Source of the DNA: Marinifilum sp. N1E240
GTDB lineage: Bacteria; Bacteroidota; Bacteroidia; Bacteroidales; Marinifilaceae
Assembly: GCF_009295825.1 (NCBI RefSeq)
Contig: NZ_WHKF01000005.1
Location: 62,001-126,000, forward strand
DNA: 64,000 bases
Direction of reading: 5' to 3'
The notes under the pieces are model-generated. The model was given only the letters and a program-made list of their open reading frames with translations, was not told the origin of the DNA and did no database searches. The translations under genes and the position numbers were made by a program. Of this stretch, positions 56,673 through 63,500 are shown piece by piece (position 1 is the first letter of the stretch; each line of letters begins with the position of its first letter).

Positions 56673-58223
56673 ATGAGTAATCAATTTTCACAGAAAAAAA
56701 CTGTTTTTCACGGTAGAGAACTTCCAGAAGAAGGATTTTTAATCGGTTATGCATTAATAATTGATATTATTGAATATGAAACTAACAAATCCATTCCTTT
56801 ACCTGAAATATTAGCTATTGCAACTGAAAAACATCAAAGATACAATTCTAATAATTGGCAGATATTTACAATTAGGCATAAACCAAATGACAATTTGATT
56901 AGTCATTTGATATTTGCGATAAAGTATGAAGGTATTGATCTCTTTATTATTAAAAATCTTTTTCAATTAATGGGTAAAGATCCAGTTTTGAAAATGATTA
57001 ATGAAGAACCTACAAGTCAATATACTAGAAGGATATGGTTTTTGTATGAATGGCTAATGAATATAGAACTAGACGTACCAAATTTAAAAGCAGGAACTTA
57101 TGTAGAAATAGTTAATTCTAAGTTTCAATATGCTGGTATAGCTAGAAATTCAACCAGACATAGAATCAAAAATAATCTTCCCGGTATTCCTGAATATTGT
57201 CCAATGATTAGGAAAACAGTTAAATTGGATAGATTTATTGGTGAAAATTTATCTGGTCAAATTGAAAAGGGATTAAATAAGCACGATAAAGAATTAGTTA
57301 GAAGAACTGCTGCTTTTTTATTACTAAAGGATTCTAAAGCATCATTTGCAATCGAGGGAGAATATCCTCCAAATTTAAGAGCTCGAAATTGGGGAAAAAT
57401 CATAGGACAGGCTGGAAAGATAAAGTTGACTATAAGTGAAATTGAACGATTACAAGATATCGTAATTGGTTCGAAAAAACTTAAGAATATGGGGTTACGA
57501 AAAGAGGAGGGTTTTATTGGAGAACATGATAGAGATACTTTTTCACCGATTCCTGATCACATTTCTGCGAAGGCAAATGATTTACCAATTTTAATGAAAG
57601 GTTTGATTGATACAAATAATTTATTGACCCCAATAAATTATGATCCAGTATTAATTGCTACAACTGTTGCTTTTGGATTTGTGTTTATACATCCGTTATC
57701 AGATGGGAATGGTCGAATACATAGATATATTATTCATCACATACTTGCTGAAACAGGTTACACAAAAAGGGATATGATTTTTCCTGTATCAACGGCAATT
57801 TTAGACAGGATTAGCGATTATAGAGACATATTAGAATCATATTCACATCCAAGACTTGATTTAATTAAATGGGAAGAGACACAGAATCACAATGTTAAAG
57901 TTCTAAATGAAACAATAGATTTGTATCGTTATTTTGATTTAACTAAACATGCTGAATTCTTATATGAATGTGTTGAAGAAACTATAAAGACTATTATTCC
58001 TGATGAATTGGATTATATTAGAAAGTACGATTTATTAAATAATTATATTAATAGTAAAGTAACTCTTTCAGATAATAATGTTGACTTATTAATAAAATTT
58101 CTAGACCAAAATAATGGAAGGTTATCCAAAAAAAGAAGGTTAAATGAATTTGAAGAATTATCAGACAATGAGTTAGCACTAATAGAAGAATATTATAACG
58201 AGATATTTTTAACAGAAGATTAG
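56673..58223 (+). CDS. Fic-domain protein with inhibitory helix
   Basis: A 516-residue Fic protein that would transfer AMP or another nucleotide moiety to target proteins. The catalytic motif HPLSDGNGR is at residues 340-348 (FIHPLSDGNGRIHRYI). The self-inhibition motif (S/T)xxxE(G/N) is SFAIEG at 224-229, N-terminal to the Fic core, which makes it a class II Fic that is held inactive until relieved. The first ~170 residues and the last ~110 are of unknown function. Such proteins act as toxins, in phage defence or as cell regulators. It is convergent with the XRE gene, from which it is separated by a bidirectional terminator, so no antitoxin partner is in an operon with it. Confidence 0.9.
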   Translation: MSNQFSQKKTVFHGRELPEEGFLIGYALIIDIIEYETNKSIPLPEILAIATEKHQRYNSNNWQIFTIRHKPNDNLISHLIFAIKYEGIDLFIIKNLFQLMGKDPVLKMINEEPTSQYTRRIWFLYEWLMNIELDVPNLKAGTYVEIVNSKFQYAGIARNSTRHRIKNNLPGIPEYCPMIRKTVKLDRFIGENLSGQIEKGLNKHDKELVRRTAAFLLLKDSKASFAIEGEYPPNLRARNWGKIIGQAGKIKLTISEIERLQDIVIGSKKLKNMGLRKEEGFIGEHDRDTFSPIPDHISAKANDLPILMKGLIDTNNLLTPINYDPVLIATTVAFGFVFIHPLSDGNGRIHRYIIHHILAETGYTKRDMIFPVSTAILDRISDYRDILESYSHPRLDLIKWEETQNHNVKVLNETIDLYRYFDLTKHAEFLYECVEETIKTIIPDELDYIRKYDLLNNYINSKVTLSDNNVDLLIKFLDQNNGRLSKKRRLNEFEELSDNELALIEEYYNEIFLTED

Positions 58224-58243
58224 AAAATTTGAATATCTAATAC

Positions 58244-58284
58244 AAAAAAAGCCACATTGATAATATTATCAATGTGGCTTTTTT
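58244..58284. terminator. Bidirectional terminator between Fic and XRE genes
   Basis: A perfect 28-base palindrome (58251-58278, half site GCCACATTGATAAT) flanked by seven A and six T residues. Confidence 0.9.
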
Positions 58285-58285
58285 G

Positions 58286-58948
58286 TTATTCTGTTGCTTT
58301 ATTCTTTTGGTTGATGAAGTTGTTATAATCTTTAATTTGTTGTTCCAATCCTCCTAAATAGTTTTCTATATGATTGTAATATATTGGTACAATAGATTGT
58401 AAATTGTCAGGATCTGAGATGTTAATATATCTAGTCAGTTCTTGTACTTTTTTTAATATCTCCCAAAATTGAAGATCAACAATTCTAGAAAGCTCCAATT
58501 CACTTTTATCAAACAAACTATATTCAGTTTTGGTTTTGATATTATTAATTAGTTTGGAAGTTTCTAATATTTCATCAATACCAGTATGTATAGCTTTAAT
58601 GCGTTCATAGGTTTTACTATCTTTTTGAGCAAAACTTTCTAAAGATTCAATAAACGGCTTAAAGTGAGTAAGGCAGGGAGTTAGCAAAGAAAGTTCAAAT
58701 ATTCTTCTTGAAATCAATTCTTCACTATCATTACTACTATTTTCACTTGCCTCAGTACCAAATAATAACCAATCAGAAGAAATCTCAAATTGCTTATGAA
58801 GAGATTCGATCATCTTAAAGTTGATTTCTCTTTCTCCTTTTTCAACCAATAAGTAAGTTGATCTTGATACGTTCAATATCTCGGCAAATTCATTTTGAGA
58901 TATTTTTCGTTCTTGTCTTATTTTCTTTAAACGTTCACCTACAGACAT
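58286..58948 (-). CDS. XRE-family repressor-like regulator
   Basis: A 220-residue regulator with an N-terminal HTH (RLKKIRQERKISQNEFAEIL, then SRSTYLLVEKGEREI) of the Cro/CI type at residues 6-62 and a C-terminal helical part with no known domain; there is no obvious S24 peptidase (LexA-like) domain. It is divergent from a small Cro-like gene across a 146-bp region with a perfect 7-bp inverted repeat. This is the layout of a phage or plasmid switch, where it would keep the element silent; that role is inference. Confidence 0.8.
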   Translation of the reverse strand: MSVGERLKKIRQERKISQNEFAEILNVSRSTYLLVEKGEREINFKMIESLHKQFEISSDWLLFGTEASENSSNDSEELISRRIFELSLLTPCLTHFKPFIESLESFAQKDSKTYERIKAIHTGIDEILETSKLINNIKTKTEYSLFDKSELELSRIVDLQFWEILKKVQELTRYINISDPDNLQSIVPIYYNHIENYLGGLEQQIKDYNNFINQKNKATE

Positions 58949-58967
58949 TTGGATAAGGATTTAGGTT

Positions 58968-58987
58968 TTGTGTTGAATAAAACACAA
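58968..58987. promoter_or_regulatory. Operator candidate in the divergent regulator region
   Basis: TTGTGTT-GAATAA-AACACAA, 7-bp arms, sits 20 bases from the XRE start codon and about 107 from the Cro-like start. Related half-sites (TGTGTT, GTGTT) occur again to the right. GAATACA at 59028-59034 recurs in the rep iterons. Confidence 0.55.
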
Positions 58988-59094
58988 TTAAAGTGTTGTT
59001 TTGTAAACTTTAAATGTGTTAATTTGTGAATACAAAACATCTCTAAAAAGAAACTTAATCGTTACTAATTGTTCACAAAAAACACACAAGCACA

Positions 59095-59331
59095 ATGATA
59101 AAGATAGAGAAAATAATAAAACTAGGAAATCAACTACCTAGAGGAGCAAAAGTTAAAATTTCAAATAAGTGTGGAGTTTCTAGATCTCTTGTTGCTCAAT
59201 TCTTTAAAGGAACAAAACTTCCTTCAAATAAAACAATGAAAAAAGTACTCAATGCTACGAGTGAAGTTCTGGAAGAGTATCGAAATGAATCCAATAATAT
59301 CAACACAATTGTTGATGGAATGAAACTTTAA
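59095..59331 (+). CDS. Small Cro-like HTH protein
   Basis: A 78-residue protein with one helix-turn-helix (KISNKCGVSRSLVAQFFKGTKLP, residues ~22-44). It is transcribed divergently from the XRE gene and likely opposes it. The function as a Cro-like regulator is inferred from position and size; no close family is recognised. Confidence 0.65.
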   Translation: MIKIEKIIKLGNQLPRGAKVKISNKCGVSRSLVAQFFKGTKLPSNKTMKKVLNATSEVLEEYRNESNNINTIVDGMKL

Positions 59332-59372
59332 TAGTCACAAAAACGAACTCTCATATCTACAATACAACACAT

Positions 59373-59666
59373 ATGACCGAAAAACTACTACAAGTCTCTG
59401 AAATGAATGCTGCCGATTTAAACAGGCAGTTTCAAATAATTGCCAAAAAACTAAGTGAGTTGGAACAATTCGTTAAACCAGCAAAACAAGAAACCTTACT
59501 AAATCCTAAAGAAGTAATGGAATGGCTCAAAATTACACCACCAACTTTAAATGATTGGGCGAAAAAAGGAATTCTTAATCGCTATAAACTTGGAAACAGA
59601 GCTTTTTATAAAAAAGAAGAAATTATTGCAAGCCTTGACGGAACCAAATATGCTGATAAGCTTTAA
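59373..59666 (+). CDS. HTH/excisionase-like DNA-binding protein
   Basis: A 97-residue protein with an N-terminal short helical coiled region and a C-terminal MerR/excisionase-type HTH (LLNPKEVMEWLKITPPTLNDWAKKG then LNRYKLGNRAFYKKEEI). Such small proteins in Bacteroidota elements act as excision or replication helpers. It lies 41 bp after the Cro-like gene and 214 bp before rep, with the iterons in between. The exact role is not known. Confidence 0.7.
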   Translation: MTEKLLQVSEMNAADLNRQFQIIAKKLSELEQFVKPAKQETLLNPKEVMEWLKITPPTLNDWAKKGILNRYKLGNRAFYKKEEIIASLDGTKYADKL

Positions 59667-59723
59667 AACTTGATTATTGTAATTGGCATGAAAGCCAATA
59701 AAAAACAGGAAACACAGAACACA

Positions 59724-59832
59724 TCACGCAATAAAAACTGTAACGAATACACCAGTATTTTACAGGCACATTTTACTCAATTTTTCAATTTTTGAGTAAG
59801 GAAAACGCGGCAAAAAGTGTAACGCATACACC
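59724..59832 (+). repeat. Iteron pair flanking a hairpin upstream of rep (candidate origin)
   Basis: Iteron 1 is 59724-59753 and iteron 2 is 59803-59832; their right halves read GTAACGAATACACC (59740-59753) and GTAACGCATACACC (59819-59832), and the left halves share an ACGC plus A-rich stretch. Between them lies the hairpin TTACTCAA/TTGAGTAA (59773-59799, 11-base loop). Two more copies of the iteron lie inside rep. Confidence 0.7.
59773..59799. other. Hairpin between upstream iterons, possible nick or origin structure
   Basis: TTACTCAA (59773-59780) and TTGAGTAA (59792-59799) form a perfect 8-bp stem with an 11-base T-rich loop, centred between iterons 1 and 2. It could be a rolling-circle nick site or a factor-independent terminator for the gene before it; the missing T run after it speaks against a terminator. 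Confidence 0.45.
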
Positions 59833-59880
59833 ACATTTTTGGAAAATTAACTCACCTCTTTTTTTACTCTTTTCTCACCC

Positions 59881-61299
59881 TTGATTGACGGATTTATCAT
59901 AGAGCTTGCTGACTTCGATTTTAGCCTTTGGAATGAACATCCAAATCTAAAATTCTCTTATCGGGTCGATGAAGATTCAGGTGAGAAAATGGGAAGTAAA
60001 AAAGCCAGTTACAAGGGTTTAGACTTCATCATCGAACCCAAAGGAAAGGTGAAAATTAAAGGTTCTATTCATAAATTCTTTAATGACGGAGCTCACAATG
60101 CAAATCGATTCACCTTTGATAACTTTCTGGAAGCTGTAAGCCGTTTATCTGAATTCGGAGTTATACCAGATAAAGCCATTCTGAGAGGTTTTGAAATCGG
60201 TTTGAACCTTGATACAACATCCTGTAAGATTGACAACAAGACTTTTTTAGATAGTATCCTGTATTGCCGTGGTGTTAGGCGTTCTGATATGGATATCAAC
60301 GGAGAATCAGGCAACGGATACAAGTTTAAAACCACAAACACCAAGTACAAATTCTACGATAAATCGGCTCAATCTCAAATACATCATGTGGATTTACTGA
60401 GAATTGAAACCAAGTTCACCAGAATGAGAGCCGTTGAAAACTTCAAGATAAGAACATTGGCAGACCTAATGGATAAAGAGAAACTTAGTAAGTTGATAGC
60501 TACTAAATATCTGAAATTCATTGATGAAACCATCTTCTTTGAATGGGATCAAATCAAGACTACCCGAAAACTTCCAACCAAGTACAAAAGCAAATTCAAG
60601 GATTTGAGAAATCCTGATTGGTGGATAAAAGACGAAAGAAGCCGTATAGATCGCCAGCGAAATAAGGAATTACTTGAAAAGCTAGTAAAAAAGTATGCAA
60701 AACGTGACATTAAAAACATCCTGAAAGATTTGATTTTATTAGAGCTATCAGAGTTTTCACGCAATAAAAAACGTTACGAATACACCGAATTTGAAGAGCT
60801 GAAAAACTGGAATAATCCAGAAATAAACGCAAAAAAAAATGTTACGAATACACCACGTATTGTACGGTGCGAATCAACCGATCAAGGAGAGGTTAAAAAA
60901 GAGAAAAGATATTGTTTGACTTGTGGAAAAGAGATAACAGGTCAGAAAAGCGGTTCCAAGTACTGCAACGATCAAAGAAAATGCAGGGATAAAGCCTATA
61001 ACCTGAAAGTATCCCAGAAAAGAAAAGCCAAACGAAGCAAAAAGGAAAAAGAGATTATCAAACTGATTAAAGATTTAGGAAATGAATTCAACCTGATAAG
61101 AACGACCAACCCAAACAGAAAAAAGATAAAAGGAGTTCCGAGTCGAAAGACATCAATCATTGCAACCATAGGAGGAAAGAAAAAATATTACCATGGAGCT
61201 GATGCCCGCTTCTTCCTCAATGAATTTGATAGAAAGACCAAAACTGAAACATTAACTCAATGCCCTAATGATACAAGGCTTGAACAAGAACAATTTTAA
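59881..61299 (+). CDS. Phage/plasmid replication initiator, II/X family
   Basis: A 472-residue protein with the layout of Bacteroidota phage/plasmid replication proteins (gene II/X type): VKIKGSIHKFFNDGAHNANRF near residue 57, ILRGFEIGLNLDT near residue 100, FYDK at 158-161 and RIETK from R174. It would nick the origin and start rolling-circle replication. The C-terminal third adds a zinc ribbon C345-x2-C348-x13-C362-x5-C368 in a Lys/Arg-rich tail. The start is TTG 59881, the first start codon after the stop at 59848-59850; the next ATG is at residue 37, inside conserved sequence. Iterons lie upstream and inside the gene. Confidence 0.78.
   Translation: MIDGFIIELADFDFSLWNEHPNLKFSYRVDEDSGEKMGSKKASYKGLDFIIEPKGKVKIKGSIHKFFNDGAHNANRFTFDNFLEAVSRLSEFGVIPDKAILRGFEIGLNLDTTSCKIDNKTFLDSILYCRGVRRSDMDINGESGNGYKFKTTNTKYKFYDKSAQSQIHHVDLLRIETKFTRMRAVENFKIRTLADLMDKEKLSKLIATKYLKFIDETIFFEWDQIKTTRKLPTKYKSKFKDLRNPDWWIKDERSRIDRQRNKELLEKLVKKYAKRDIKNILKDLILLELSEFSRNKKRYEYTEFEELKNWNNPEINAKKNVTNTPRIVRCESTDQGEVKKEKRYCLTCGKEITGQKSGSKYCNDQRKCRDKAYNLKVSQKRKAKRSKKEKEIIKLIKDLGNEFNLIRTTNPNRKKIKGVPSRKTSIIATIGGKKKYYHGADARFFLNEFDRKTKTETLTQCPNDTRLEQEQF
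60757..60854 (+). repeat. Iterons 3 and 4 inside rep
   Basis: Iteron 3 (60757-60786) matches iteron 1 at 27 of 30 positions. Iteron 4 (60825-60854) has the core GTTACGAATACACC and an ACGC plus poly-A left half. They are 68 bp apart and lie in the region coding for the Rep tail before its zinc ribbon. Confidence 0.7.
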
Positions 61300-61301
61300 A
61301 G

Positions 61302-61625
61302 ATGAGTACAAAGAAAAAGAATGTCATTATTGATCTGATAGAGGATATTGTGGTCACCACCCGAATATTTGAACATATAGAAAAAATAACTTCATGTACC
61401 GATCATGGCTTAAACAGTTGGTATCCTATCACCTATTTAATGGGAATTGATATTAATGAAGGTGGAGAGGAAAGTGATATTATAACCGATCAATACAGAA
61501 CTGTCTTTTCAAATTACCTAGATAAAGAAATTGACAATAAAGATACTGCTGTTTTAATCTACAATCAGTTTGATAAGATGGTAACTGATCATTTAAAAGA
61601 ATATCCATACCTAAAAGCATCCTAA
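61302..61625 (+). CDS. Hypothetical protein after rep
   Basis: A 107-residue protein starting two bases after the rep stop, so probably translated from the same message. It is acidic in the middle (GGEESDIITD) and predicted helical with no motif I recognise. Its place between rep and the recombinase suggests a part in element maintenance, which is a guess. Confidence 0.6.
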   Translation: MSTKKKNVIIDLIEDIVVTTRIFEHIEKITSCTDHGLNSWYPITYLMGIDINEGGEESDIITDQYRTVFSNYLDKEIDNKDTAVLIYNQFDKMVTDHLKEYPYLKAS

Positions 61626-61628
61626 CCT

Positions 61629-62258
61629 ATGAGTATCGAAAAGAAAGTGTATAAATATGCCCGAGTATCAACCACAGGACAAAATGAAGATAGACAGGTT
61701 GACGGACTAAAAGACATTAAAGGTGAATTGGTCGTAGATAAGTATTCGGGCATGATGCCATTTGCAGAAAGACCAAGCGGAAAGATCATTATTGATGCAG
61801 TCCGAAAGGATAAAATATCTGAATTGGTGGTTTATGACTTTGACCGATTAGGCAGAAGCGTTCCCGATGTTTTAAACACTCTGGAACTGATGAAAGATAA
61901 TGAGGTAACGGTTACCATTTACAAAATCGGAATGAAAAGCTACATCGATGGTCATTACAACCAAATGTTTGATTTCATGTCTGCTCTTATGGTATTGGCT
62001 GCAAAAATGGAATATGACCGAATCAAAGACAGACAATCGGAAGGAATTGCGATTGCAAAAGCTAAAGGAGTATATAAACTTCATGCTGGAAAAGGAAAAA
62101 TGACAAAAGAGCAATACGAAAAACAGCATGCCGATATTATTGAACTTTTAGGTGATGGGAAATCCATTCGGAATATTGCCAAGCTGGTAAAAAAATCCGC
62201 TACCACAGTTCAACGAGTCAAAAAGCATATCGAAACACAAAAAGCGTATTCAAATTAG
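61629..62258 (+). CDS. Small serine recombinase (resolvase/invertase type)
   Basis: A 209-residue serine recombinase. The nucleophile Ser14 lies in YKYARVST, the active-site Arg cluster is YDFDRLGRSVPDV near residue 66, and the C-terminal helix-turn-helix (LGDGKSIRNIAKLVKKSATTVQRV) binds DNA. The size fits resolvases and invertases and not large integrases. It may resolve dimers of the element or integrate it. A cluster of GAATACA motifs with a 9-bp inverted pair follows at once and could be its site. Confidence 0.92.
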   Translation: MSIEKKVYKYARVSTTGQNEDRQVDGLKDIKGELVVDKYSGMMPFAERPSGKIIIDAVRKDKISELVVYDFDRLGRSVPDVLNTLELMKDNEVTVTIYKIGMKSYIDGHYNQMFDFMSALMVLAAKMEYDRIKDRQSEGIAIAKAKGVYKLHAGKGKMTKEQYEKQHADIIELLGDGKSIRNIAKLVKKSATTVQRVKKHIETQKAYSN

Positions 62259-62402
62259 GCTCACCACAATGAATACACAAAACAGGACAGTTTTCACCCT
62301 ATTTGATGTGTATTCCTGTAAAACCTAAAGGGTATACGCTAAAAAGAATACAAACAGTGAAAAAACCGAACTGAATACATCCACAATAAAAATTTTGAAG
62401 AA
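62259..62402 (+). repeat. Non-coding gap with four GAATACA motifs
   Basis: GAATACACA at 62271-62279 faces TGTGTATTC at 62307-62315 as a perfect 9-bp inverted repeat. Two more GAATACA copies lie at 62346-62352 and 62373-62379. The same core is in three of the four rep iterons, so the gap may be a second binding site for Rep or the recombination site of the serine recombinase. Confidence 0.55.
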
Positions 62403-62645
62403 ATGAAATACAGAACAATGAACCGAACAGAGCTTGCAATAGAATTAGATATTTCAAGATCAACTCTTATTCGAAGAATGAAAAAAATGGATCCTGCTTT
62501 TTTGGAACACATCAAGAATCGATCATTGCTTTTCGAAAATGAAATAAAATACATTCATGACAATATCGAGTGGAGAGCTCCGTGGGAAATTGGATTAGAT
62601 GAACAAACCAGAAATTCCCTATCAAAAGAAGAATCACCATCCTAA
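62403..62645 (+). CDS. Small HTH protein
   Basis: An 80-residue protein with an N-terminal helix-turn-helix (NRTELAIELDISRSTLIRRMKK, residues 7-28). It resembles small DNA-binding proteins in Bacteroidota mobile elements. No other domain is seen. It follows the motif-rich gap and precedes the zinc-ribbon gene. Confidence 0.65.
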   Translation: MKYRTMNRTELAIELDISRSTLIRRMKKMDPAFLEHIKNRSLLFENEIKYIHDNIEWRAPWEIGLDEQTRNSLSKEESPS

Positions 62646-62693
62646 AAAATCAGAGCAATTAAATAAATCAACAATTTAAAAAACAATGAAAAA

Positions 62694-63374
62694 ATGAAAT
62701 GTGAAGTATGTAATGAAACCATATCAGGAAAACGCTCAGATAGCCGTTATTGCTCTACAACTTGTAGAAATAAGGCATATCAATTGAGAAGCACTGATAA
62801 AGATGAAAACGAACTGGAAGAAACCTATCCAAATGAAGAAATAGAAATTCCCGAACTGAAACCTATTCCTTTAAATGTTATGGAGGAACTAAGAAGAGTT
62901 GAAAGAGAGCATTTCAATACAATTCTTGATTTAAAAACTGATTACGGTGATAAGATCAGAGCTTTGCAGGAAGTAAAATTGAAAAATGAATTTACCATTG
63001 ATAAGCTAAAAGACAAAATTAGTGACCTCAAGGATGATCACACAAGGGAACTTGCAAAAATAAGTACCAATACAACCAAAGATACAGTAACGGCAATCAC
63101 CCAAATGCCAGCCATTCAATCCGTATTGGGAACACTAGCAAACAACCTTATTCCGAGTGGTGGAAATTCTTTGGAAGGTGTTGCTGATCAATTCAATGTT
63201 CAGGAAAAACAAATAATTGATGCAATCAGGCGAATGGAATCTGATGCACAAGGTTATTTAATACAAATGCTCTATTTTCTTTTTGCAAAAAATCATGATG
63301 AGCAAATGGAAATATTCACCACTTTGCAATCATTCATGATGCCAACTGAGGAAAACGAGGATGTTGATATTTAA
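62694..63374 (+). CDS. Zinc-ribbon and coiled-coil protein of the element
   Basis: A 226-residue protein I cannot name. The N-terminus C3-x2-C6-x13-C20-x3-C24 (SGKRSDSRYCSTTCRNKAY) is a zinc ribbon nearly identical in pattern to the one in the Rep tail. Residues ~65-125 form a charged coiled coil (EFTIDKLKDKISDLKDDHTR), and the end is helical with a hydrophobic YLIQMLYFLFAK segment. It likely assembles as an oligomer and may interact with DNA or Rep. Confidence 0.6.
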   Translation: MKCEVCNETISGKRSDSRYCSTTCRNKAYQLRSTDKDENELEETYPNEEIEIPELKPIPLNVMEELRRVEREHFNTILDLKTDYGDKIRALQEVKLKNEFTIDKLKDKISDLKDDHTRELAKISTNTTKDTVTAITQMPAIQSVLGTLANNLIPSGGNSLEGVADQFNVQEKQIIDAIRRMESDAQGYLIQMLYFLFAKNHDEQMEIFTTLQSFMMPTEENEDVDI

Positions 63375-63461
63375 TTTATCCCAGATAAAAACCATCTAAC
63401 CACAATTCTTTAGTTGTGATCGAGCCAACTGATATTTTAGACTTCGGGCAATTAAGACCTG

Positions 63462-63490
63462 AGCCAATAAAATACCAATTGGCTTTTTTT
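63462..63490 (+). terminator. Terminator after the zinc-ribbon gene
   Basis: AGCCAAT and ATTGGCT (63462-63468, 63478-63484) with a nine-base loop, then TTTTTT. It ends the rep-to-zinc-ribbon gene set. A weaker hairpin CACAA/TTGTG lies at about 63401-63418. Confidence 0.8.
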
Positions 63491-63500
63491 ATCTACTCAT

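Noticed and set aside
56673-58948. Fic and XRE as a toxin-antitoxin pair
   Set aside because: The genes converge with a strong bidirectional terminator between them, and the Fic protein has its own inhibitory helix. The XRE gene instead pairs with the divergent Cro-like gene.
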